DNA of 11,828 bases, from positions 1 through 11,828 of the forward strand of contig CAXHKQ010000079.1 in the NCBI GenBank assembly GCA_964017145.1, in the 5' to 3' direction. Both the position numbers and the translations under genes were made by a program. The notes below the pieces were generated by a model that was not told the origin of the DNA, ran no database searches, and saw only the letters and a list, made by a program, of their open reading frames with translations. Shown piece by piece: positions 1 through 7,929 of this stretch. The DNA is from Agrocybe praecox. Lineage: Eukaryota > Basidiomycota > Agaricomycetes > Agaricales > Agrocybaceae. Each line of letters opens with the position of its first letter. Positions within the stretch are counted from its first letter, which is position 1.

Positions 1-202
1 TTATTGACATGTTAATTTATTTTATCCGTTGGTTTGTATATTTATTTATTTATATCTATAAGTAGGTATTTATTCAAATTTTCGTGTTATTTTATATATT
101 TGTTTTTTTTTTTGTAAATATTGTAAATTATATGTCTTTAATATATTTAGTGGTATCTAACTTGCATCTAGTCGTTAAATTATCGTCTCAAGAAGTCGTC
201 AG
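1..202. other. AT-rich non-coding flank
   Basis: This is AT-rich sequence with T-runs and TTTA repeats and no usable reading frame. It appears to be the host DNA into which the downstream LINE inserted. I looked here for a target-site duplicate of the sequence following the LINE tail and found no convincing match. Confidence 0.6.
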
Positions 203-204
203 CT

Positions 205-241
205 GGTGTCCCCTAGCCCCATGGGCTAGTTACCCGTGGGG
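205..241 (+). other. Hairpin-forming LINE 5' leader
   Basis: A perfect 7-bp stem, CTAGCCC at 213-219 with GGGCTAG at 223-229, closes a 3-nt loop. An outer CCC at 210-212 can pair with the GGGG at 238-241. The hairpin sits at the apparent 5' end of the element, about 65 nt before the ATG at 305. Some RTE and R2 elements carry a self-cleaving HDV-like ribozyme here. I could not draw the required nested double pseudoknot from this sequence, so I call it only a structured leader. Confidence 0.5.
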
Positions 242-304
242 TTAGGTTAAAAACAAACAACTCAGAGCCGCAGAACAAATGCCTCGGATGAACGGATCTC
301 CTTT

Positions 305-1072
305 ATGACGACCAATGCGCGAAAACGGACACGGATTGGGACGTGGAACGTGCGGACCCTCAACTCACCGGGGAGTCTTGCACAGGTGGCGGCTGAGTTC
401 AGCAACTACAAGCTGGACGTCCTCGGACTGCAAGAAATCCGTTGGACGTCCAGCGGGCGAACATCGGTTGTCGAGTGGACAGACACTGCTCTACTCTTGT
501 CTTCCGGAAAACGGAGAGAAGGAGCAGTGGCGTCGGGCTGTTACTAACACCTGCAGCTCGGCGCAGTCTCATGGGTTGGAACCCCCGTCTCAGACAGAAT
601 TCTGTCTGCACGTTTTCGTAGTAATACTCGAAGCGTGACCTTGGTCACCGTCTATGCACCTACAAATGATGCAGATGACGGGGTCAAGGAGAGCTTTTAC
701 ACCTTGCTCTCCGAGACCATGGCCGAGGTTAGACGGGGGTGACATTAGGATTGTACTGAGCGACGTCAACGCAAAAGTAGGCAGCTCCCGCACGAACTGG
801 GAGCACGTCATGGGCGATCATGGTCTGGGAGTGATGAACGAAAACGGAGAATTATTCGCCGAATTTTGCGCTCATCACTCCTTGACTATTGGCGGCACGA
901 TTTTCCCCCACAAGGATACCCATAAAGGAACTTGGGTTTCCCCGGGGGGTCGTGTCGTCAACCAGATCGACCATGTCGCTATAAGCCACAGTTGGCGTCG
1001 CTCTCTTCTGGATGTCCGTGCTCGTAGAGGCGCGGACATCGGAAGCGATCACTACCTGGTGGTCGGAGAATT
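305..1072 (+). pseudogene. LINE endonuclease (APE/EEP) domain, frame-broken
   Basis: This is the N-terminal endonuclease, which nicks target DNA to prime reverse transcription. The start is the ATG at 305, with the endonuclease fold beginning about 10 residues later. Visible active-site landmarks are TWNVRT (N at 347-349), LQEIRW (E at 434-436), SDVNAKVG (D at 762-764, N at 768-770) and GSDHY (SDH at 1044-1052). All catalytic signatures survive. The frame is broken three times. A stop at 545-547 follows one shift, the matching protein then reads in another frame over about 544-582, a C-run at 582-586 restores the first frame, and a G-run at 735-739 shifts it again. Each stretch between breaks is stop-free and reads like family sequence. 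Confidence 0.85.
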
Positions 1073-1780
1073 CCGACTCCAGGAAAGACCCATGAGACCT
1101 GTCTTATCTCGACAGCCGAGGATGAACGTCGAGTTGCTGAACAGGCCAGCAGTAAAAGAACAATTCATTTCTCAGCTCAACAGCGAGTTGCAGGCAGTGC
1201 AACCAGCACTGTCTGCAACTGAGAAATGGTGTTCACTGCTTGGTGCATACCAGCGCACCGGCCACCAACTTCTACGTCCCAACCAATCGAGAAGGAAGGG
1301 ATGGATATCGGACACTTCCTGGAGCAAGATTCAGGAAAAAAAAGGCAGCTTGGATCTCACTGCTAAATTGCGACCGACAGAAACCGTTCTGTTCTCTCCT
1401 CTGCGTACAGAGATCTGCAACGTCAGACTAAGCGCTGTGTTAGAAACGACAAGCGGCGATTTGTCAACAACCTAGCCACCGAAGCACAGCGCGCCTCTGA
1501 CGCTGGCAATTTGCGTAAGACTTACCAAATTGCCAAGCAGATCTCTGGAAGAAAACCTCCTGCTAATCGTCCTGTGAAGGACCTTAGCAGGAAGAATTCT
1601 AACGTCTGAGGAGGGAACACCTGGGAAGATGGACAGAACACTTCCAAAGTGTTCTAAATTGTGAACCAACACCACACGCAAGCCATCTTCCCTGGGTCGC
1701 ACCAAATAGTGGGGCATGGAGTTTCAACACCGATGCCCCCACATGCAGTGAGATCAAAAAAGCACTTCAGCACCTGAAAA
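1073..1780 (+). pseudogene. LINE linker between endonuclease and RT, frame-broken
   Basis: This is the part of the polyprotein between the nuclease and the RT core. It has no catalytic motif, but its charged, Arg/Lys-rich composition is normal for these elements. One stretch (1406-1606) lacks an internal Met and is easily missed by ORF callers. It reads YRDLQRQTKRCVRNDKRRF at its start and ends at a TGA (1607-1609) caused by the next shift. From 1606 the match continues in another frame (GRWTEHF, SVLNCE, EIKKALQHLKN) to about 1788. Shifts are seen at the A8 run at 1336-1343, somewhere in about 1385-1405, and at about 1600-1606. Confidence 0.75.
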
Positions 1781-2886
1781 ACAACAAAAGCTCCTGGCCT
1801 AGACGGTTTGCCAGTCGAGCTGCTGAAGGCCGATACTGATCTGGCCGCGCAACCATCTGCGGCCATTGCTCCAGGAAGTGTGGGAGTCCGAAACCATCCC
1901 TTCCGGATGGAATGATGGTTTGGTTGTGAAGTTGCCAAAGAAGGGAGATTTGAGCAACTGCTCAAATTGGCGAGGCATCACGATTTTAAATACCATCTCT
2001 AAAATCGTGGGCTCACATAATAAACGGCCGGTTATCGCCAGAAATTGACTGTGCATCTACGCCAGGAGCAAGCCGGCTTTAGGCCGGGGAGGTCCTGCGT
2101 AGATCACATCAACACTTTGCGCATCATCATCGAGCAAAGTGTCGAACTACGGTCGTCCCTGTACATGCTGTTCATAGACTTCGAAAAAGCCTTCGACAGT
2201 ATGGACAGGGATTTTATGTGGGCAGCCCTGTCTGCGTACAACGTCCCGACAAAACTCCTTAATCTGATTAAGGAGTTATACCGGGACTGTACAAGCAGAA
2301 TAATGCACGCCGGACAAATCGGAGAACCTTTTCCGATCAAGTCCGGTGTAAAAACAGGGCTGTGTCTTGTCCCCGCTCCTCTTCGTTATAGTATTGGATT
2401 ACGTCATGCGCTCTGTCGACCAACTTAAATTGGGTCTTAGCTGGCGTATCCTTGGCGCTCCACTTGGTAACCTCGATTTCGCAGACGATATTTGTCTGCT
2501 GTCCTCACCGATTTCCCGACCTGCAAAATATGCTCAGCACAGTGGTGGACTTCGCCAAATGTGCTGGGCTGAAAATAAACGTGGTGAAGACGAAAGTCAT
2601 TCACCTAGCTGGGCTTGGACCAGGAAGAGCCAACCCAGCAGCAGATCGGCTGAAGATCGGTGAGGAAGAAATCGAGGAAGTGGAGCGTTTCTGTTACCTG
2701 GGCAGTATTATAACGAAAGATGGCGGAGCTGAAGTTGACGTGACGACACGGATCGCCAAAGCTAGAGGAGCATTTGCAAGTCTAGCTAACATTTGGCGAT
2801 CCACAGAACTCTCACAGAAACTGAAGCTCCGGATCTATGCATCAAACGTCCTTGCGGTCCTGTTGTACGCGAGACCTGGATGGTGA
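1781..2886 (+). pseudogene. LINE reverse transcriptase domain, frame-broken
   Basis: This domain copies the element RNA into DNA at the nicked target. Recognisable blocks in order are APGLDG and PVELLKA (from about 1790), IPSGWND and LVVKLPKKGD, NWRGITILNT (near 1966), QAGFRPGRSC (about 2069), the first catalytic Asp in FIDFEKAFDS (Asp at 2177-2179), SPLLFVIVLDY (about 2370), the FADD box (2478-2489), AGLKINVVKTK and FCYLGSIIT. Both catalytic sites are intact. Shifts lie near 1790, 1850, 2000-2045, 2360, 2510 and 2870. No stop codon is seen within a matching stretch that is not explained by a preceding shift. Confidence 0.88.
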
Positions 2887-3282
2887 CAAACACCATCTCG
2901 TCTAAAATCCAGGTCTTCGTCAGTCGCTGCCTCCGACGTATACTGAAAATACGTTGGTATGACAGGATCACAAACGACCAAGTGCATAGATTAGCGGGTA
3001 TCCCTCCGATGGCAATTCTCATGAAAAAACGCAAATGGAAATGGGTCGGCCATATTCTTCGACGTGGCTGGAACAACATCGCTCGCCAAGCCCTGGAGTG
3101 GGAGCCCCAGGGCAGTCGAAGAATAGGCCGACCGAGTATGACGTGGAAAAGGTTCTGCCATAGCTGAGGCAAAGAAGAGGGGTTTGCTCTGGCGCGAACT
3201 CGGAGCTTTGGCCGAGGACAGGGCTAAATGGCGGACCTGGACCGAAGGTTTTTGTCCTGTACCCAACGCCCCTTGTAAGTGG
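2880..3282 (+). pseudogene. LINE C-terminal domain, frame-broken
   Basis: After the RT thumb the frame reads ETWMVTNT, then SRCLRRILKIRW, KWKWVGHILRR, RRIGRPSMTWKR and, after a shift near 3160, AEAKKRGLLWRELGALAEDR. The W-GH-LR and GRP patterns are typical of the region after the RT in RTE-type elements and their cellular relics. The frame then runs through the short 3' end into the ATGT repeat with no clear stop, suggesting one more indel near the end. No zinc knuckle or RNase H signature is visible. Confidence 0.75.
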
Positions 3283-3299
3283 ATGTATGTATGTATGTA
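3283..3299 (+). repeat. ATGT microsatellite tail of the LINE
   Basis: About 4.25 copies of ATGT directly follow the end of the LINE coding region. RTE-clade elements typically end in a short tandem repeat rather than poly-A, so this most likely marks the 3' end of the insertion. Confidence 0.75.
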
Positions 3300-4679
3300 C
3301 TTCGATAGCTTTGCTGAGTTTCAGATACTAGTTCACTGTACTTATCAACATATTGAAGCACATATTCTGTAAATCACCTCCGAAGAAGTTATGCTATATT
3401 TGGTTGTTTTATTGCGAATAACTGGTTGCATCTTATCATTTGAACATATTTCTATGGAGAAGAGCCATCTTTACGCAATAGCATTGCGAAGTTTCATAAG
3501 TGTGTGTGTATCAGTGCCGCACTGAAAGCAAGCAACATATTACAGTGGGAAACGATATGAAGTTATCAAGATTTATGCTGAACTTTGGGTATCATTTGCA
3601 GAGAACTCGGTGGATGGAATGGACTGAATCTTGTAAAATTTTCCAGAGCCATCGTTCCTCAATAGATCTGCGAAGTTTCGCACGTGAGTTCAACATAGTT
3701 TTCAACATATTGAAATACATAGTTAAGCGAAAGTAAATACAAAATACTATATGCTGCAAGCGCGCGCACATGGCTTGCAAGTGGCAGCCAGCAGCCAGCC
3801 AGCCAGGCTGAGGGCAGGCTAACGACATTGCACAAACACTGCGTCAACTCGCACGACCACGACAACCGAACGCCAACGACATCGCGTTGAATTTCATAAC
3901 ATAATCGATAGGTCATTTGCACCGGAGCTCGCGCCGAGCATATACTGTAATATTGCTTTTTTTTCGTCTGTGTATAGTGTACATAAGTGCCTTTATACGG
4001 CTGCGGCGGGAATCGCGTGGATGACACAGCGCAATTGAATGGCGTAATATTTGTATAAAGGTATTCGGTGTAAAGTGTTCGATGCTCGACTGTGCGGGCT
4101 TTCGTCGCGTGTCGGTGTCGACAACGACGAATGAATCTCGACCTAATAAAATTGTGTGTGCGTGCGCCGGCGAGCGCCAAACCAGCGAGGCGCGAAGCGC
4201 GAACAATACGGCTCAATGCGCATTGCGCGTGCGTGTGCACTTTATGCGCGCGAGCAAACGATCGTTTTGTTTGAATGTTTTGGGTTGAGTCGTCGCCGAA
4301 GCGTGCAGCAGAGAACCCGGAAAATTGAGCGATCAATTAATCGGATAGCATATCATATAATAGCATTGTCGTATATATCGGTGTTGTTTTTAATAACACG
4401 TTCGGCACGACGTCCTTGGACATTTAATCGAAAATTGCACAAGTTTGTGTGTCTCGTCGCAGTATGCAAATCCGTCGTGTGAACGAAATATCTCCAAACG
4501 ATCTCTCTGCGGAGGCGCTGGCGTTAGCTAGAAAATACTATATGTATCGAACTGTGTCGTGTGTGTTTCCTGAACACACACACGCGAATACCCATTCCGA
4601 GAAATATACTAATTCGGTGACGTACGAGTCTCAAATATGCACACGACACGACTATAAACGAATAACACATGCGAGATAT
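3300..4679. other. Gene-free region, partly CpG-rich
   Basis: No coding region is supported. Base composition changes from AT-rich (3300-3740) to CpG-rich with many GCGC/CGCG words (about 3800-4320). The long open frame at 3659-4336 on the minus strand fits low stop density in CpG-rich DNA: it has no motif and a random-looking mix of R, H, S and T. The region lies within or beyond intron 1 of the minus-strand gene. A distal promoter or enhancer is possible, but nothing specific supports one. Confidence 0.5.
3784..3807. repeat. CAGC-rich short tandem repeat
   Basis: Imperfect copies of CAGC/CAGCCAG occur in a run of about 24 bp. It lies in non-coding DNA. Confidence 0.6.
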
Positions 4680-4845
4680 CCAGATTAGCATAAATCATTT
4701 TGGGAGCTCGTCGCTTATTATCATTTTCGCTTTTATAGTCCGAACGGACAGACGAAACACTGACGACTGATCGAGACAATGCTGCGAGACAGACAGACAG
4801 CGATTTCGATTTGAATCGAATGAAACTGAAATCATCTTCCTAGTT
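4680..4845. repeat. Diverged duplicated segment, copy 1
   Basis: This segment shares ordered blocks with 4971-5153: CCAG then ATTAGCATAAAT, a 21-bp block (4704-4724) with one mismatch to 4997-5017, GAACGGACA against GAGCGGACA, a GACAGAC patch, and a final CGATTTGAAT plus AACTGAAATCATC. The order and rough spacing are conserved with small indels, so this is a true old duplication rather than chance matches. It has no coding potential. It also contains a short (AGAC)3.5 run at 4787-4800. Confidence 0.8.
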
Positions 4846-4970
4846 CGCTTTCGGGCCAAATTGATGGAACTTTCGATCTGATTTTCCTAGTTTCCAGTGC
4901 GAGAATGATGTCGAATGTTTATTCATTACATTTCATGCATACTCGACACAACTAATAATACACTTGTGTT

Positions 4971-5153
4971 CCAGATGATTAGCATAAATAATTTCAGAGC
5001 TAGTCGCTTATTATCATCTTCATTGGTCAATTTTAACGCCCGAGCGGACAATAATACAGGATGTCTGTTTGAAACAATAAAAAGGCACCGACCGACAGAC
5101 AACCACAACACCGATTTGAATACAATCGACTGGAACTGAAATCATCGTCGTTA
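4971..5153. repeat. Diverged duplicated segment, copy 2
   Basis: Partner of the segment at 4680-4845, in direct orientation and offset by about 291-293 bp. The two copies differ by substitutions and several small indels. They could be a local tandem duplication or two members of an undescribed interspersed family. No tRNA-like A/B boxes, tail or inverted ends were seen. Confidence 0.8.
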
Positions 5154-5204
5154 AACTGTTTACATCAGACAACCACAGACTAACAGACTAATGGTTTATT
5201 TACA

Positions 5205-5234
5205 CACTAGGGATGTGCATTGAAAACTACGATT
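5205..5234 (+). repeat. Left terminal inverted repeat
   Basis: A 30-bp arm starting CACTAGGGATGTGC. It differs from the right arm at two positions, both in the first nine bases. Confidence 0.85.
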
Positions 5235-5493
5235 TTTTCGTGAAATTGAAAGACTTGTCACTACGGTTAAATATAAATTCAGATCACCATGATATTTTTC
5301 GGAAGAAGAAGTACCAGAGAATGCTCTTTTTCGCCACATACATCGACATCTTTGGGCTCAAATAACAACCAGACGATAACATCTAAACACAAATTGTGAT
5401 TTGACCTCTTGTAGCTGCGCTCAAAACCTTCAAAACAAGCCATATTTCAGGCCATTATGTCAACGCGTTCGGCAGAGATGCCTCTTGTAACAT

Positions 5494-5523
5494 AATCGTA
5501 GTTTTCAATGCACACCCTTAGTG
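5494..5523 (-). repeat. Right terminal inverted repeat
   Basis: A 30-bp arm. Read on the minus strand it begins CACTAAGGGTGTGC, then is identical to the left arm for the remaining 16 bases. Confidence 0.85.
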
Positions 5524-5551
5524 AATCGCACTTGCCGCGCACATGCACTCA

Positions 5552-5557
5552 ACTCAC
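5552..5557 (-). other. Splice donor, start of intron 1
   Basis: On the minus strand the exon ends CAG and the intron begins GTGAGT, a full consensus U1 site. Reading on past it hits an in-frame TGA two codons later, which supports splicing here. Confidence 0.8.
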
Positions 5558-5770
5558 CTGCAGTATGAATCCCAACGAGGTGGCCAGGAACACAATCACA
5601 TCTTGGATCGTATTAATCGCCGCTCGCCAGGCATTCTCGCCGGCCAGTCGCTGTTTCTTTGTGCTTTGACTCCGGTCGTTCTGAGGCGCCATCGTTGAAG
5701 CTGACTGATCGCCAAACAATTTATCACCGTTCGAGGTGGCGGCGTACTTCTTGATATTCGCTGCTGTCAT
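5558..5770 (-). CDS. First coding exon, 71 codons, membrane-anchored protein of unknown identity
   Basis: Seen: a minus-strand exon from an ATG at 5770 (A at -3, no upstream ATG back to the likely start site) to a perfect CAG|GTGAGT donor, ending in phase 0. The protein begins MTAANIKKYAATSNGDKLFG. A polar, Ser/Gln-rich stretch follows, then a basic KKQR patch (residues 38-41), then AWRAAINTIQDVIV leading into a hydrophobic segment (about residues 54-70) that looks like a single membrane anchor with a cytosolic N-terminus. The rest of the protein lies on exons outside what I can recognise. The position and style of the anchor would suit a microsomal short-chain dehydrogenase such as the SDR16C/retinol dehydrogenase group. 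That is a guess, since no Rossmann motif is present in this exon. Confidence 0.72.
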
Positions 5771-5858
5771 AGTAGTGCGAAATATACGGCGGAGGACCGG
5801 CGGCAGATAGACACGACCGACTCGCGCGACGACCGAACTGGGTGTGAGTGGCGACAAA

Positions 5859-5894
5859 GAACCGTGCGAGCAGCTTTGACTACGCGTTGACTGA
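5859..5894 (-). promoter_or_regulatory. Inr plus DPE core promoter
   Basis: On the minus strand TCAGTC (5889-5894) matches the insect initiator TCAGTY, placing +1 at 5892. At +29 to +34 lies CGGTTC (5859-5864), matching the DPE form KCGGTTSK described for Drosophila in all but its first base. Nothing like a TATA box is at -30, as expected for an Inr/DPE promoter. A CACCC-type box (5928-5937) lies just upstream. The implied 5' UTR is about 122 nt, with no upstream ATG before the start codon at 5770. This is motif-based inference; no transcript data were available. Confidence 0.55.
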
Positions 5895-5949
5895 ATCGGC
5901 GCTCTGAATCAGCGCGCGCCGATGTTTGGGGTGGGGGATATTTTGTTGG

Positions 5950-5965
5950 GTGTGCGTGTGCGTGT
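5950..5965. repeat. TGTGCG tandem repeat
   Basis: About 2.7 copies of a 6-bp unit of alternating purine and pyrimidine, lying roughly 60-75 bp upstream of the proposed start site. Confidence 0.6.
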
Positions 5966-6375
5966 TTGTTCTACCCACGCCCGTGTGCACTATTAGTAAG
6001 AGTGTATGACCTAACTGCAAGCAGGCGGCAATAATTGCATTAGTATATACCGCGATTGATAACGATGGCGTGTGTGATTCGTTTGTCGTGTCGCGTGTAA
6101 TGCAATTACTAAACACTCGCGCGTATTATCCGGACGTTCACTTTTGAATCACTCGAGCGCGAAGGCGGCGGCTGCGGTTGAAGCGACCACTTGGCGTCGT
6201 GTTGGCGCGGCGATATGGTGCAAAAAAAAAACACAGACTCGTTCACTCTCTCCTCTGTCAAACAACAAATCAATAGCGTCGTTGAGTGTGTGACCACAAC
6301 ACATAAAAACAGGCGGCACACGCGCTCGTAGATGTTTAGACGCACATACAGACGCACAAACGCGGTTATCTGTAT

Positions 6376-6396
6376 AACACATACACAGACACACAC
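6376..6396. repeat. Imperfect AC repeat
   Basis: An interrupted run of AC dinucleotides, about 21 bp. Confidence 0.6.
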
Positions 6397-6532
6397 CGTA
6401 AATGTTGAGGCGACGAACGGTACGAATTTAATCCGGTGCCAGGCTGCAGCAGAGAGTGCGATCTTTTCCCGATCGAATGCAGAAGCAAACTGACAGGCTC
6501 GGTGTGCAGCACACCGGTGTTCAATGTTCACA

Positions 6533-6549
6533 ACCACCACCACCACCAC
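6533..6549. repeat. ACC trinucleotide repeat
   Basis: About 5.7 uninterrupted copies of ACC. Confidence 0.8.
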
Positions 6550-6798
6550 TCACTCATACCCCACTCCAAAATTCAACCACCACCGACACAGTGTGTCAAG
6601 CACTCGTCGCCGTATACATGCGCAAAAGCACATGCAATACACCACCACTTCGTCGACTATACACCGCAGACAGCAACAACATCAGCAGCAACAGCAGCCA
6701 CCGCAATCAGATTGGAAGTATGTATACTCTGTCTGAACGTCTGTGTCTTGCTTTATACCTATCAGACACACACCGCTTCGAAGCACGTCGAAAACTCA

Positions 6799-6821
6799 GA
6801 CGACGACGACGACGACGACGC
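6799..6821. repeat. GAC trinucleotide repeat
   Basis: About 7.7 uninterrupted copies of GAC, followed directly by CGG and an A7 run. Confidence 0.85.
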
Positions 6822-7577
6822 GGAAAAAAACAATAATAAACCACGCGATTGAATATGTATGCTCATGCCAATTTGTGCACACGTGTTTTATGCTGGAGAA
6901 CACACACGAGTGGACTTATGATGTCGGACGGAACGGCAGACAGAATAACGCTCCAGCCCCATTTTTATCTGCTCTATTGTCTTTCTGAGCATTGAAATAA
7001 TATGAAAAACAATTTTGTTTATTTCCGACATTTATTTTGGGAGCCAGGCCTTAGCGAAAGTAGGCCGTTTGTATTCTACGGCTTTTCTGAGAAACTCATT
7101 TTTACCACATAAAAGTGTTATTATGTCCGATATATAAACATGTTTTTGGAATTATTATATTTTCAGCTGATAGAGAAACCCAAAATCTACAAATGACACC
7201 TTCGACATTATTTTTGTTTGTATGATTAGTGTATAATAACAACGTAAAACTAGTTTTGCTAATCTTATATTGCAGCGTTTAATTTGGACGTTGCCATGTT
7301 CAAAAGCCAGACATCCAGAAAAAACGTTGACTACATATACAAAAATGTGCAGAGTTATTGAAGACGGATAGATCTCCCAAATACAAAAAGATCGGTGTTC
7401 TGGTGCCACCACTCTCAAATCGATATTATTTTCCGGAAGAGCCATATTTTAAAAGAGAAATAAAAAATTGTCATGAAATTTCATGAAGTAGTTTGATAGT
7501 TATGCCGTTTATTGTAACACGCGGTTCATCAAATTCGGGTTAATGAAGAAGAGTGAATTTCGTTTCTTGATGTAGCA

Positions 7578-7660
7578 CTGTTTTCTGATGGGAAAAGTGC
7601 GGCTGGAGCCAAAACACGTCTTACTTCGTGTGGTGCAGGTACTTCCCCATCCGAAAACAG
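7578..7660. repeat. 83-nt imperfect hairpin
   Basis: The outer arms 7578-7600 and 7639-7660 pair over 20 bp (including one G-T pair near the inner end), with two mismatches and a one-base bulge. An internal loop follows, then a terminal stem ACACG/CGTGT (7614-7618 with 7627-7631) closing an 8-nt loop. The size and shape resemble a pre-miRNA or a collapsed TIR element remnant. Nothing in the sequence tells which strand, if either, is transcribed. Confidence 0.6.
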
Positions 7661-7884
7661 AAATCGATATTGTTTTCCAAAAATCTGTAGTCGACGCCTA
7701 AATGTGTCGGTTACTGACGAAAACATCAATAAGTCCTCCAAATAATTTCGGAAACAGGAAAGTTTGACAGCAAAAGATTCCTGATTCTCTGAAGATATGA
7801 AAACAATGTTTAGACATATCGTGCATGCGATTTTGGGACTGCGAGAGCATTTTGAAGAGATGGCGCAGCGATTACGCATAAACT

Positions 7885-7929
7885 GACAATTGTCAAAATC
7901 AACAAAATGTCGATAATTTGACGATTGTC
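7885..7929. repeat. Inverted repeat, 13-bp arms
   Basis: GACAATTGTCAAA on the left is matched by the reverse complement GACAATCGTCAAA on the right, with one mismatch and a spacer of about 19 bp. Confidence 0.5.

Larger units (their letters stand above)
203..3299 (+). mobile_element. RTE-like non-LTR retrotransposon (LINE), near full length, inactive
   Basis: Seen: in order, a structured leader, an APE-type endonuclease, a linker, a reverse transcriptase, a C-terminal domain and a short ATGT tail, about 3.1 kb in all. This matches the usual RTE-clade plan: roughly 3.2 kb, one ORF of about 1000 codons, a tiny 3' UTR and a microsatellite tail rather than poly-A. There is no RNase H domain. The clade call rests on motif style (TWNVRTL, LQEIRW, SDHY, NWRGI, IDFEKAFDS, FADD, then a C-terminal GHILR...GRP stretch) and is an inference. 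The reading frame switches about 13 times, so the copy as written cannot encode its polyprotein. The 5' boundary is uncertain by about 20 bp. No target-site duplication was found. Confidence 0.88.
5205..5523. mobile_element. 319-bp TIR element (MITE-like), CACTA-type termini
   Basis: The left end (5205-5234) and the reverse complement of the right end (5494-5523) match at 28 of 30 positions. Both share TGTGCATTGAAAACTACGAT after a more variable start. The outermost bases are CACTA on the left and TAGTG on the right. The interior has no coding frame, so this is a non-autonomous DNA transposon. CACTA termini suggest the EnSpm/CACTA group, but the TAGGG(A/G)TGTGC motif just inside also resembles hAT-derived MITEs. 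Flanks show no clear 2-, 3-, 4- or 8-bp target duplication, so the superfamily is undecided. It lies in intron 1 of the minus-strand gene, 33 bp from the splice donor. Confidence 0.85.
5895..7050. other. Upstream flank with simple repeats, no supported gene
   Basis: Sequence upstream of the minus-strand gene, rich in (GT/AC)n, (ACC)n and (GAC)n repeats and short A-runs. Open frames on both strands here translate to repeat-driven strings of Val/Cys, Thr/His or Arg/Asp with no conserved motif. Part of it probably acts as promoter-proximal regulatory DNA. No opposite-strand core promoter was recognised. Confidence 0.5.

Noticed and set aside
205..300. HDV-like ribozyme at the LINE 5' end
   Set aside because: No P1 partner or nested pseudoknot could be drawn by hand. 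Kept only as a question about the family consensus.
3659..4336. 225-codon open frame on the minus strand
   Set aside because: It crosses CpG-rich DNA with few stop codons. The translation has no motif, domain or plausible hydrophobic pattern, and no splice context supports it.
4464..4688. 75-codon plus-strand frame starting MQIRRVNEIS
   Set aside because: The start is plausible, with A at -3, but the later part is Thr/His-rich from ACAC repeats and no motif or promoter supports it.
6109..6549. 146-codon minus-strand frame rich in Val and Cys
   Set aside because: It is produced by ACC and AC simple repeats upstream of the real exon, with no conserved features.
6436..6852. Overlapping plus-strand frames of 126-138 codons
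   Set aside because: They are driven by ACC, CAG-like and GAC repeats. Two frames are open together, which points to composition rather than coding.
7529..7879. 116-codon minus-strand frame
   Set aside because: The composition looks protein-like, but no family is recognised, the frame spans the 83-nt hairpin and there are no clear splice sites. An RNA-seq or protein match would reopen it.
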